Shown in pieces: positions 1 through 7,814 of a stretch of 16,752 nt of DNA (positions are counted from its first letter, which is position 1; each line of letters opens with the position of its first letter). The translations under genes and the position numbers were made by a program. The stretch is from JBEKCB01 sp052139675. Lineage in GTDB: Bacteria; Planctomycetota; Brocadiia; CAIUPP01. The notes under the pieces are model-generated. The model searched no databases. It saw only the letters and a list, made by a program, of their open reading frames with translations, and was not told where the DNA came from. The stretch spans positions 1 through 16,752 of the forward strand of contig JBKQWE010000107.1 of assembly GCA_052139675.1 (NCBI GenBank), read 5' to 3'.

Positions 1-1108
1 TGGCGGCCGGCACGCGCACCGGGCAAGCCTGCGCCATCGCGCCCAGGAGGACGTCCACAATCCGCTGCGAGGTTTCGACGTTCCCCGCTGCGACGGGCGC
101 GGGCGGCTGCGCGTTCACGACGCTGCGCGGCGGCGCGATCACCTCGATCGGCGCCAGGCACCCCGAGTTGTTCGGCGCGTCCAGGCGGAGCAGGCAGCGG
201 AATACGTAGTTCACCGCCGAGAGCGTGATCGCGTACACGGCGTTCACGCCGGTCGGCTGCTGAGGCGCCGAGCCGGTGAAGTCCACGGTCGCGTGGTCGC
301 CCTTGATCGTGACCGCAACCCGGATCTCCACCGGTCCCGGGGAGATTCCGTTGTCGTCCAACGCATCCGCATAGCGGTACGTGCCGGCGGGCAGGCCGGC
401 GAGGAGCGCGCGCGTCAGCCGCTCGGTATAGGCCCGAAGTTCGGCCATGTAGAGACCCACCTCGTCCGCCCCATACCGCGCGACCATCTCGTGCAGGCGG
501 GCGGCGCCGCGCTGGTTCGCAGCGACCTGCGCCCAGAGATCGCCGGAACGCTCGTCCGGGGTGCGGACGTTGGCCAGGATCAGATCCAGAACGCCTTGAT
601 TGAGCCGCCCGGCGCTGAACAGTTTCAGCGGCGGGATGATCAAGCCTTCCTGGTAGATTTCGCGCGCGACCGGCATGGATCCCGGCGTCATTCCCCCGAC
701 GTCGGCATGGTGAGCCCGGCAGGCGACGAACCCGAACGGCTCCTCGGATTCCGACCGCGAGTCCGAGGCGAACACCGGCGTGACGAGGGTGATATCGGGC
801 AGGTGCGTGCCGCCGCGGAAAGGGTCGTTCAGGAGGATGGCGTCTCCGCGCACGAGCCGCCCGGAAGTCCGGAAGGCATCAATGGCGGCGGCCACTGAGA
901 GCGGCATGGATCCGAGATGCACGGGGATGTGCGCCGCCTGCGCGACCATTCTGCCCCGGCCGTCAAAGAGCGCGCACGAGTAGTCCCGGCGCTCTTTGAT
1001 GTTGGGAGAGTAACTGGCCCGGCGCAGCACCACGCCCATTTCTTCGGCGATGGAGGTCAGCCGATGCTTGAACACTTCGAGACGAATCGGATCGGCCACT
1101 GGAGTCAT
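1..1108 (-). CDS. hyuB: Hydantoinase B / 5-oxoprolinase-type subunit HyuB, N-terminal 369 codons (cut by left edge)
   Basis: I translated the minus strand from the ATG at 1108; the frame is open to the window edge. The protein begins MTPVADPIRLEVFKHRL and carries family blocks in order: SPNIKERRDYSCALFD (about residues 34-49), AHIPVHLG, NDPFRGGTHLPDIT, and the His-rich RAHHADVGGMTPGSMP. These identify the HyuB/hydantoinase_B family, which works with HyuA to open lactam, hydantoin or oxoproline rings with ATP; some relatives are carboxylases (acetone, acetophenone). The start overlaps the hyuA stop as ATGA (1105-1108), which implies translational coupling and a cytoplasmic HyuA-HyuB complex. 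Full family members are roughly 500-600 residues, so about a third or more lies outside the window. The substrate cannot be read from sequence. The family call is secure. Confidence 0.95.
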   Translation of the reverse strand, partial: MTPVADPIRLEVFKHRLTSIAEEMGVVLRRASYSPNIKERRDYSCALFDGRGRMVAQAAHIPVHLGSMPLSVAAAIDAFRTSGRLVRGDAILLNDPFRGGTHLPDITLVTPVFASDSRSESEEPFGFVACRAHHADVGGMTPGSMPVAREIYQEGLIIPPLKLFSAGRLNQGVLDLILANVRTPDERSGDLWAQVAANQRGAARLHEMVARYGADEVGLYMAELRAYTERLTRALLAGLPAGTYRYADALDDNGISPGPVEIRVAVTIKGDHATVDFTGSAPQQPTGVNAVYAITLSAVNYVFRCLLRLDAPNNSGCLAPIEVIAPPRSVVNAQPPAPVAAGNVETSQRIVDVLLGAMAQACPVRVPAA

Positions 1109-3213
1109 GCCCTTTCCGGCTCGGAACTGCCGACGGTCAGGATGAAATTGTGGTAGGCATCCACCTTCGCCCGGTCTCGCCCGGAGACGAGAACGGTCGT
1201 GTCGGCGCGCACGATGATCGCCGGGCCGGCGACGACGTTGCCCGGCCGCAAGGATTCGTACCGAAAAAATGGGACTTCCGTTGTGCTCGAACTCAGCACC
1301 ACGGGCCGTGCGCCGATGATCGCGCGGCCCGCGTCCGGTCCTTCCATTTCGGAAGGCGCCAGAGGCGGCGGAATCACCCGTCCGGTCGCGCGGACGCGCA
1401 CATTGACGATCTCCGACGGCTCATCCCGCCGCGCGTATCCATAGGTGCGCTCATGGAGGCAGTGGAACGCCTCGCGCGGATCGAAATCGGTCCCGCCGTC
1501 GGCGGGCCACGGCACGGTCAGCTCGTAGGACTGGCCGACATATCGCATGTCCAGGAACCGTTCGATGAGGATATCTCCAAGGGCCACATGGTCGGCGAGG
1601 ACATCGCTCCTTCCGCGCTCGACCAGCGGCTGGAGTGCGGCGGCCGCAGCCGCCGGCGGCGAGTCGCCCGGAAGCATGACGGTCTGCGTGTAATCCTTCA
1701 CGACATCGGCGGCCAGCATGCCGAACGCCGACAGGGTGGAGGCCAAAGGAGGAATGATCACAGTGGAAATATTCAGCCGACGTGCGAGGTCGGCGGCGTG
1801 CAGGCCGCCTGCGCCGCCGAAAGAAAGGAGGCTGTAATCGCGCGGGTCGTGGCCGCGCTCGACGGAGATAACGCGCAGCGCCCTTTCCATGTGCGCATTG
1901 ACCACCTCGATCATCCCCAGCGCCGTCCGGATCGGGTCGAGGTGCAACGCCTCGCCGATCCGCCTCAGCGCCCGTAACGCGCGGGCCTTGTCCAGCGGCA
2001 TCTTCCCGCCCAGGAACTGGTCGGCCGCCAGCCGGCCGAGGACCAGGTTCGCGTCCGTGACGGTCGGCAGGTCGCCGCGGCCATAACAGGCCGGCCCCGG
2101 GTCCGCCGCTGCGCTTTCCGGTCCGACGCGCAAGGCGCCTCCGGCATCCACCGAGGCGATGGACCCGCCGCCGGCGCCGATGGAATGGATGTCCAGGACC
2201 GATATGCGGATGGGGCATCCGCCCACAACCGATTCACTGGATACCACCGGGCCTTCGTCCACCAGAGAGACATCGGTCGAGGTGCCGCCCATGTCGAAGG
2301 TCAGGATGCCGATCCGTCCGCCCTTCCGCGCGGGCGCATCCCGTGAAGCGATCTGCGCCAGCCGGGCCACGTGGCAGGCGCCTACTACGCCGCCGGCCGG
2401 CCCGGAGAGGATGCAGCGCACGCCGCTGCGGCGCGCCTCGGCCAGGCTGATGTGGCCTCCGTTCGATTGCATGACGCGAAAGGCAACGCCGCGGTCCGTC
2501 GAGTCGCCGGCCGCCCGCTCCAGGCGGCCGAGGTAACTGTCGAGGACCGGCGAGACAAACGCGTTGACCACCGTCGTGCTCGTCCGCTCGTACTCGCGAT
2601 ACTCAGGCAAAATCTCGTGCGAGGAGGAGACCGTGAAGCCGGCCTGACGCAAGCGCTCCGCCACGAGGCACTCGTGCTCGGGCCGGGCAAATGAGAACAG
2701 CAGGCTTACCGCGACCGATGCGGCGTTGTGGGCTTTCAGGGCGGCGACGAGCGGCTCGATCGTCTTCACGTCGAGCGGCGTCAGCACGTTGCCGTCCTTG
2801 TCCACCCGCTCATCCACTTCAAAGCGGAGATCTTCCGGGACAAGCGTCGGGAGCGGATCGGCGAAGAAGTCGTAAAGCGAAGGGCGATTCTGCCGGCCGA
2901 TCTGCAGCACATCGCGGAAGCCTCGCGTCGCAACCAGGGCGGTGACTGCGCCTTTGCGCTCGAGCAAGGCGTTGGTGGCGACAGTTGATCCGTGGACGAC
3001 GCGGAGTTCGGCCGAAGCCGCGCAGCGACCGCGGATCGCCGCAAGCCCCTCCAATACCGCTTGAGAAGGGTCCTTCGTCGTGGTCAGGAGTTTGAACGTC
3101 TCCACGCTGCCCGTCGCGGGATCGAAAACAACAAAGTCCGTGAACGTGCCGCCGATGTCAATGCCGACGCGAAGCGCCGCGGGGCGATCAGCCCGACTGG
3201 AATGCACCGGCAT
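1105..3213 (-). CDS. hyuA: ATP-dependent hydantoinase A / 5-oxoprolinase-type subunit HyuA
   Basis: This is the ATP-binding subunit of the hydantoinase/oxoprolinase family, with an actin/HSP70-like fold. Numbered from the ATG at 3213 (702 aa, normal length) it shows GIDIGGTFTD (17-26), VVHGSTVATNAL (72-83), GPAGGVVGA (271-279), FDMGGTSTDVSLV (306-318), SIGAGGGSIA (344-353), GPESAAADPGPACYG (364-378) and the C-terminal blocks LDMRYVGQSYEL and YGYARRDEPSEIVNVRVRA. The frame could start ten codons earlier at 3243. I prefer 3213 because GAGG lies five bases before it, 3243 has no ribosome site, and the extra residues precede the usual family start. It follows the secreted alpha/alpha gene by 44 bases and overlaps hyuB by 4. 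All nucleotide-binding motifs look intact, so an active enzyme is expected. Whether it acts on hydantoin, oxoproline, another lactam or a carboxylation substrate is unknown. Confidence 0.95.
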   Translation of the reverse strand: MPVHSSRADRPAALRVGIDIGGTFTDFVVFDPATGSVETFKLLTTTKDPSQAVLEGLAAIRGRCAASAELRVVHGSTVATNALLERKGAVTALVATRGFRDVLQIGRQNRPSLYDFFADPLPTLVPEDLRFEVDERVDKDGNVLTPLDVKTIEPLVAALKAHNAASVAVSLLFSFARPEHECLVAERLRQAGFTVSSSHEILPEYREYERTSTTVVNAFVSPVLDSYLGRLERAAGDSTDRGVAFRVMQSNGGHISLAEARRSGVRCILSGPAGGVVGACHVARLAQIASRDAPARKGGRIGILTFDMGGTSTDVSLVDEGPVVSSESVVGGCPIRISVLDIHSIGAGGGSIASVDAGGALRVGPESAAADPGPACYGRGDLPTVTDANLVLGRLAADQFLGGKMPLDKARALRALRRIGEALHLDPIRTALGMIEVVNAHMERALRVISVERGHDPRDYSLLSFGGAGGLHAADLARRLNISTVIIPPLASTLSAFGMLAADVVKDYTQTVMLPGDSPPAAAAAALQPLVERGRSDVLADHVALGDILIERFLDMRYVGQSYELTVPWPADGGTDFDPREAFHCLHERTYGYARRDEPSEIVNVRVRATGRVIPPPLAPSEMEGPDAGRAIIGARPVVLSSSTTEVPFFRYESLRPGNVVAGPAIIVRADTTVLVSGRDRAKVDAYHNFILTVGSSEPERA

Positions 3214-3257
3214 CGCCTCCTCGGCGGTACACCTGTGTTTCATGCCGCGGCGAAGCC

Positions 3258-4679
3258 CTACTTGCCGCGCAACTCAGACTGGAGCATGAGAAAGTAGGGC
3301 ACGCTGGAAAGGCCGAACCAGGTATCCGGCGTCGCGGTCGCCTCGAAGTTCTTCTGGATCTCGATATCATACGGGACCAGCGCGGTCCACATCCGCAGGA
3401 CCTGGACCTTCGTGTCCTTGTCGGTGTCCAGCGTCACCTGGGCCGCCTGCGCGTCCTTGGGCTGGACGACAAGTTTGCCCTTGAGCGCTTTCACGTCCCA
3501 CTGCACGCTGACGACCGTGCCTTCCAACGCGGCGGCGCCGACGGAAGGCGGCCCCGAGGTCTTCGAATTCGGGAAGCAGGCGTTGATCTCTTTCGCCGTG
3601 CCGCCGGCTGCCTGGACCGAGATCGTCATCCCGGCCGCCGGATTGCCCGGATCGCCTCCGACCCAGCCGGTCTTCGCGGTGGCGATCAGGGCGTCAATGT
3701 CCGTCTTGGTGAACACCAGGCCATGCTCGAAGGCCGCGACGATCGCCCGGGTGTCGCCGGAGTAATATCCGCCGTTGGGATGGGTGCCGATCCAGAGCTT
3801 GGGCGACCCATCTTCCTTGTAATCCCAGGGTCCGGCCGGCTGCCAGTAGTTCCAAATTGCGTACGTGCCATCGCTGTTCAGCGTCATCCGGCTCTTCTGC
3901 ACCTTGTACCACCGCTCCGCGCGCTCCTTGTATTCCGGCTTGCCCGTCACGTCCCACATCGCGAGCATCCAGCGCGCGACTTCGTTGGCCTTGTTGTCCG
4001 GGTGGGAGAATCCGCGCCCGGGGTCGTTCCGGGTATCGAAATCAATCCATTTCTGGTGGGTCGCGTCCATCCCGTACGGCAGTTCCATGGAGATCATCCC
4101 GCCGTCCTTGGTCTCGCGCCAGCCGCCGCGCTCGACCCACTTCGCGTAAAGCTGCTCGGCGAGCTTGAGATAGCTCTCGCCTTTCGCGCCGTACTTCCGC
4201 TTCAGCGCGGGGTTCTTGACCATCTCATTGGCCATCAGGACGATCGGGCGGAACACCATGGCGTCGCTGAGCATGCTGTCGGCATTGTAGTCGTCCAGGT
4301 TATCCACCGGCGTGCCGGCCGCGCCCTTTGAGGGCCAGCCGACGTAGCCATCCGGCTCTTTTACCGCCCGCTTGATCAGGGAGTCCGCCCAGTCCACCAG
4401 CATATCCACGTACTTGGGATTCTTCGTAGCCATGTAGCCGTAATAGAAGCCGTCCATGGCGGGCGTCATCCCAAAGGCAATGTCCTCGCCCACGTCGTGA
4501 TCGCACTCGCGGAAGGCCTTGGTATCGCTGATGATTTCCTTGTCCCAGCGGGCGAGCCAGTCTTTTTCCTTCGCCGCGTCCATCTTCGTGAGCGTCATGG
4601 CCGGCGGCGTGGTCTGCGCCTGGCAAAGGGTCGCCGCCAGCGCAAGCCCGGCGACGCACAGGCCGATCGTCTTCGTCAT
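3258..4679 (-). CDS. Secreted protein of unknown function, probable alpha/alpha-toroid (glycan-processing?)
   Basis: A 473-aa protein with a clear signal peptide: MTKTIGLCVAGLALAATLC, likely cleaved after CQA at residue 21. The Cys is not in a lipobox, so it is probably soluble and exported. The first 330 residues are helical and rich in Trp, Tyr and Asp, with repeated helix-pair-like blocks such as FYYGYMATKNPKYVDMLVDW, GYVGWPSK and NEVARWMLAMWDVTGKPEYK. This pattern is typical of (alpha/alpha)-barrel glycosidases, lyases and epimerases. The last 130 residues (from about GTVVSVQWDVKALKGKL) look like a beta-sandwich. I do not recognise a named family and cannot point to catalytic residues. 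The ATG at 4679 has a strong ribosome site, GGGGAGG at 4687-4693, seven bases upstream. It lies between the beta-helix gene and hyuA in the same likely operon. A role in polysaccharide handling is inferred from fold impression and neighbours only. Confidence 0.85.
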   Translation of the reverse strand: MTKTIGLCVAGLALAATLCQAQTTPPAMTLTKMDAAKEKDWLARWDKEIISDTKAFRECDHDVGEDIAFGMTPAMDGFYYGYMATKNPKYVDMLVDWADSLIKRAVKEPDGYVGWPSKGAAGTPVDNLDDYNADSMLSDAMVFRPIVLMANEMVKNPALKRKYGAKGESYLKLAEQLYAKWVERGGWRETKDGGMISMELPYGMDATHQKWIDFDTRNDPGRGFSHPDNKANEVARWMLAMWDVTGKPEYKERAERWYKVQKSRMTLNSDGTYAIWNYWQPAGPWDYKEDGSPKLWIGTHPNGGYYSGDTRAIVAAFEHGLVFTKTDIDALIATAKTGWVGGDPGNPAAGMTISVQAAGGTAKEINACFPNSKTSGPPSVGAAALEGTVVSVQWDVKALKGKLVVQPKDAQAAQVTLDTDKDTKVQVLRMWTALVPYDIEIQKNFEATATPDTWFGLSSVPYFLMLQSELRGK

Positions 4680-4698
4680 GGTTTTTCCTCCCCTAGTT

Positions 4699-4725
4699 CA
4701 ATAGCCGCTCGCGCGGCGCCTATTG
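4699..4725 (-). other. Intergenic hairpin between beta-helix and alpha/alpha genes
   Basis: CAATA (4699-4703) pairs with TATTG (4721-4725), and inside it GCCGC (4704-4708) pairs with GCGGC (4713-4717) around a 4-nt loop; three bases (4718-4720) are bulged. It lies in the 63-nt gap between two operon genes. No T-run follows it on the minus strand; the ribosome site of the next gene comes next. It is therefore more likely an RNA-processing, stability or attenuation element than an intrinsic terminator. Confidence 0.45.
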
Positions 4726-4742
4726 GACATCGGACCTTCGGT

Positions 4743-6515
4743 CTATTTCGCGCCGGGCATCGCCTCGCCCAGGGTATCCACCACCGTAACGCCCTCGACC
4801 TTGACGCCTTTTCGGCCGGCGAGGTCAATCCCGCTCTCGCGCACCACCGTCTCGAAGAGGTGCAGCCGCGGGTCGCCGCCGGTCTTCACCATGATCCGTT
4901 TGGCGGCCGCGTCGTAGGTGAACTCAGTCCACGGCCGGCCGTCGCGGAGCAGTTTCTTCGGCTCGGCGGTCAGCGGCGCCCACCACGATCCGCTCTCACC
5001 GCGCGTCCAGCCAGCGACTTCGTCCGCGCCGCTGATCGTCACCTTCTCATCCTTCATCGCACGGATCGTCACACCGTCGCTCGCCGGACGCAGCGTCTCG
5101 CGGTACACGCCGCCGCGGAGCAGGATCGTCTCGCCTGGCTGCGCTATCGCGCACGCCTTGGAAGCCGTCGCCAGCGGCACGGCCGGATAGCCCCAAGTCG
5201 GCTCGTCCGCCGCCGCCGGATGACGCGGGTCCACGTACCAAACGTTGGGCCATTCCAAGGCGCCGAGCGTCACACCGCCCTTGCCCGCGCCGATCGCCGG
5301 GCTGCCCTTGCGCAGCCGGAAATCCCGATTCTTGGGATCTACAAGCAGCGGGTCCTTGCCGTTGATGTTCGTCGCGCCGGCGACCGCCCAGGTATTGTGC
5401 GTCAGGTTATACTCCACTACCGGGTTGGAGGGCGCGGGAAAGTCCATGCGGTCGTCAACGGCCCTTTGCGCGTCAACGAGGATGTTGTTGAAGATGTGAC
5501 CGTTGGTTGATTCCTTGCCCCGCAGGCCGACGCAGGCCCAAGCGACCTGGGAGACGGTACAGTTCTCAACGGTCACGTTGGGCGTCACGCAAACGTCCGG
5601 GCCCCAGCCTCCATGCATCGTCGGCGAGTTGGGGCAATAGATGTCGCCCAGGAAGGTCCAGTTCCGCACGTTGCCGATGCGCGGAGCGCCGTCCACCATG
5701 CAGCCCTCATGGTAGTCGCAGATCATGTTGTATTCGATAAGCGCGTCCACCGCGATTTCGCCGTTGTCGGTGAACGTCTGAATGCCGTCCACGTGGGCGA
5801 CCTTGATTTCCTTCTGGGTCGTTCCGTGGAAGTAGTTGTATCGCTCCACAATGCCCTTACCGAAGAACCGCGAGTAGTCGCAGTCATCGAAGTTGCGGCC
5901 CGGAAGGTACATCCACAGCCGGCACACCTCGTTGTTCTCCACCATCCAGTCGTTCCCGCCCATCACGAAGCCATAGTCACTGTGATAGACCTTGTTGTAG
6001 GCGATCCGGTTGTGCGCCACCGCTGAGTAGTCCCGGTTGCCGCCGGCTTTAACCACGCCCACGGTCCCGTTGACGCCCTCCATCATTTCGTGGATATAGT
6101 TGTCCAGCACCTCGCAGTAACTCCCGTCGAGTTGCACGGCCGTCTCCGCCTTCTCCTCCGTGATCTCGAAGCCCGCCACGCGGATGTGACTTGCCGCCAG
6201 ATCGAACCCGCTCACCACGGCCGACCGCCGCGGCATCGCCTGGAACGTGATCGGCTTGCCCTCCGAGCCGCTGGTCTTGACCTTCACCCGCTCGTCGTAC
6301 CGGCCCGCCATAACATAGACGGTATCGCCCGGCTTGACCGTGTCGGCCGCGCGCTGAATCGTCTTGAAGGGATTCTCCTCCGCGCCGGTATTCGTGTCGG
6401 CCGCGCCGGGCGCCGCCTGGTCCACCACGTACACGGATGCCCGCGCCTCGCGCCCGATCAGCGAGATCGCCGACAACACAACCAGGCAGAAAGAGCCCCA
6501 GCGTGCCAGTTTCAT
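4743..6515 (-). CDS. Secreted right-handed parallel beta-helix protein (pectate-lyase-like fold)
   Basis: A 590-aa exported protein; the signal peptide MKLARWGSFCLVVLSAISLI probably ends at ARA, residue 26. The mature start, with NPFKTIQRAADTVKPGDTVY then VMAGRYDERV, is the classic entry strand of DUF1565-type/pectate-lyase-like beta-helices. Repeated coil units follow: SHIRVAGFEI, CEVLDNYIHEM, HNRIAYNKVYHSDYG, WMVENNEVC, ALIEYNMICDYHEGC, VTVENCTVSQVAWACVG, HIFNNILVDA. HVDGIQTF at mid-protein and GSPAIGAG near the end of the helix are also typical. Such folds serve pectate, alginate and other uronate lyases, epimerases and glycosidases; I cannot assign a substrate. Unusually, a second entry motif (NVWYVDPRHPAAADEPTWGY ... 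GETILLRGGVYRETL) starts after residue 420, but that second helix is short and the chain ends about 170 residues later. AAGGA lies nine bases before the ATG. It is the first gene of the hyu operon, behind the promoter at 6557-6594. Confidence 0.9.
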   Translation of the reverse strand: MKLARWGSFCLVVLSAISLIGREARASVYVVDQAAPGAADTNTGAEENPFKTIQRAADTVKPGDTVYVMAGRYDERVKVKTSGSEGKPITFQAMPRRSAVVSGFDLAASHIRVAGFEITEEKAETAVQLDGSYCEVLDNYIHEMMEGVNGTVGVVKAGGNRDYSAVAHNRIAYNKVYHSDYGFVMGGNDWMVENNEVCRLWMYLPGRNFDDCDYSRFFGKGIVERYNYFHGTTQKEIKVAHVDGIQTFTDNGEIAVDALIEYNMICDYHEGCMVDGAPRIGNVRNWTFLGDIYCPNSPTMHGGWGPDVCVTPNVTVENCTVSQVAWACVGLRGKESTNGHIFNNILVDAQRAVDDRMDFPAPSNPVVEYNLTHNTWAVAGATNINGKDPLLVDPKNRDFRLRKGSPAIGAGKGGVTLGALEWPNVWYVDPRHPAAADEPTWGYPAVPLATASKACAIAQPGETILLRGGVYRETLRPASDGVTIRAMKDEKVTISGADEVAGWTRGESGSWWAPLTAEPKKLLRDGRPWTEFTYDAAAKRIMVKTGGDPRLHLFETVVRESGIDLAGRKGVKVEGVTVVDTLGEAMPGAK

Positions 6516-6556
6516 CGCAGTCTATCCTTAAAGTGAATTCCCCGGACGGTCAGGTT

Positions 6557-6594
6557 TCAGACATGAGATTATACAGTCGAGTTGCCGCTGTCAA
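6557..6594 (-). promoter_or_regulatory. Shared promoter element, copy A (drives beta-helix/hyu operon)
   Basis: Read on the minus strand: TTGACA (6594-6589), a 15-nt spacer beginning GCGGC, TATAAT (6573-6568), then CTCATGTCTGA. It ends about 40 bases before the beta-helix start codon at 6515 and begins 12 bases after the acetyltransferase stop. Both hexamers match the sigma-70 consensus perfectly, but the spacer is two bases shorter than usual. 27 of 38 positions are identical in copies B (7711-7748) and C (8193-8230). Confidence 0.85.
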
Positions 6595-6605
6595 CGCTCC
6601 GTCAC

Positions 6606-7607
6606 TCAGGTTTCTTTTTCATAGACCGCTACATCAACAAATGCCGTCTTCGCCGAATTCTGCGGCGCCCTCCGTGCCAAGACCCCGGTCTGCCTGAACC
6701 CGGCGCGCCGCAGCACGTGGTCTTTCCCCGTCCAGCCGACATCCGCGTACGCTATGCAGCGGCTGCCCGGCGGCAACGGCAGTGAAGCCAGAAGCTCGCC
6801 CGCCCCATCCCAGAAATCGGGATGACAGAAGACGTCCGCCAGGCACAACTCCGCCCAGATAGGGTGACTGCCGCACGTGGCGAAGCCGACGCCCGCACCG
6901 CTTTGCCTGTTCCGCAGGACAAGCGACCTCGGCTCTTTCCCTTCAACCGGATGCCGGTCCTCGTAAAGCGCCTTCAATATTTGACTTTCCCCGGGACTGC
7001 GCCCGATGCTGCCTAACCGGGCGCAACGAACCCGGCCCTGGAAGCCGCCGACCAGCAAGGGCGCGAGAACCGGCCAATGGGCCATAGCCAACGGTTCTAT
7101 TTCAACCGCCGCTCGCGCGAACCAGGACGCTTCAAATTCTTCACGCGTGGTGGCGTAGTACTCCATGTAGCCGCTTTCGTCCTCGATCCCTTGGAATCCA
7201 TGACAAGCATAAATGCGATATGCCGGAGACCCGAATCCCGTGCCTAGAAACAGCGCGCGGCCGCCGCGCGCGCGAAAATGCTCCATCTGGAGCGTCATTA
7301 ACTTGTCGCATGCGCCCTTGCGGCGATCCTCGAGGCGGGTGAAAACGTGGCCGAAATGGCCGACGCCCTTCACCTCGGATGTCATGATGTTCGAGAAAGG
7401 AACGCCCTCACGATGCAGAACGTAGAAGAAGGTCTCCACGCCAGTCAGCTTGGTCAGGTTTTCCGCGTTTCCCCAGTTCCACAGTTCGCCCTTATGCGCC
7501 AGGAATCCCTTGAGCCGGTCCGCCCACGCGGCATCCGGCGCTGCGATGACCGCCGCTTCCACGCGCTCTCCGTTCTTCAAGACAATTGTCCCGAGGTCCT
7601 GTTGCAT
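6606..7607 (-). CDS. GNAT-family N-acetyltransferase, probable tandem GNAT
   Basis: A cytoplasmic protein of 333 aa from the ATG at 7607, or 343 aa from an in-frame ATG at 7637. The N-terminal half has a GNAT signature: GHVFTRLEDRRKGACDKLM is the acetyl-CoA pyrophosphate loop (R-x-x-R-K-G-A type), followed by a helix, ALFLGTGFGS and AYRIYACHGFQGI, the usual beta-5/helix end with YxxxGF. The C-terminal half repeats the pattern more weakly (AELCLADVFCHPDFWDGAGE ... VLRRAGFRQTGVL), which suggests a second degenerate GNAT domain. I favour 7607 because AGGAG lies between the two candidate ATGs and the predicted promoter at 7659-7686 would leave 7637 almost no leader; this is not certain. The substrate is unknown. 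It precedes the beta-helix operon on the same strand, but that operon has its own promoter. Confidence 0.85.
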   Translation of the reverse strand: MQQDLGTIVLKNGERVEAAVIAAPDAAWADRLKGFLAHKGELWNWGNAENLTKLTGVETFFYVLHREGVPFSNIMTSEVKGVGHFGHVFTRLEDRRKGACDKLMTLQMEHFRARGGRALFLGTGFGSPAYRIYACHGFQGIEDESGYMEYYATTREEFEASWFARAAVEIEPLAMAHWPVLAPLLVGGFQGRVRCARLGSIGRSPGESQILKALYEDRHPVEGKEPRSLVLRNRQSGAGVGFATCGSHPIWAELCLADVFCHPDFWDGAGELLASLPLPPGSRCIAYADVGWTGKDHVLRRAGFRQTGVLARRAPQNSAKTAFVDVAVYEKET

Positions 7608-7658
7608 AGTGTTTCTCTCATCTCCTGATGCCGTCATGGTCTTTCGCGCGTCGGCCGT

Positions 7659-7686
7659 ATCATACTCCTTCGCCCGGAGGAATCAA
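7659..7686 (-). promoter_or_regulatory. Possible promoter of the acetyltransferase gene
   Basis: On the minus strand TTGATT (7686-7681) and TATGAT (7664-7659) are separated by 16 bases. Transcription would begin near 7652, about 45 bases before the ATG at 7607. It lacks the GCGGC and CTCA blocks of the three shared promoter copies. The call rests on hexamer resemblance and position only. Confidence 0.4.
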
Positions 7687-7710
7687 GGAACCCGGCCGGC
7701 CGGAAGCCGC

Positions 7711-7748
7711 TTGACAGCGGCCAGCCCACGGTATAGTCTCATGCTTGA
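7711..7748 (+). promoter_or_regulatory. Shared promoter element, copy B (drives ParB-like gene)
   Basis: TTGACA (7711-7716), 15-nt spacer starting GCGGC, TATAGT (7732-7737), then CTCATGCTTGA. Transcription would begin near 7744, leaving about 70 bases of leader before the ATG at 7815. The -10 differs from consensus at one base. The match to copies A and C extends on both sides of the hexamers. Confidence 0.8.
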
Positions 7749-7757
7749 TGTCCGGCC

Positions 7758-7771
7758 GTCCTTCGAAGGAC
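7758..7771. promoter_or_regulatory. Perfect 14-bp palindrome, possible operator
   Basis: GTCCTTCGAAGGAC is a perfect inverted repeat about 14 bases downstream of the predicted start of transcription from copy B and 43 bases before the ParB-like start codon. That position suits a repressor site that would block this promoter only; copies A and C lack the complete palindrome. The binding protein is unknown. Confidence 0.4.
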
Positions 7772-7814
7772 AGTCCAATGAATTTGAGACGCGCCTAACT
7801 AAGTGAGGTTAACA

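Noticed and set aside
7692..7703. CCGGCCGGCCGG palindrome in the divergent intergenic region
   Set aside because: Low-complexity GC repeat; no second copy was seen and no functional position fits better than chance.
7741..7806. A 21-codon reading frame (MLDVRPSFEGQSNEF...) just before the ParB-like gene, its TGA overlapping a GTG start as GTGA
   Set aside because: Its ATG lies only three bases after the -10, upstream of the expected transcription start, so it would not be in the mRNA; it also has no ribosome site.
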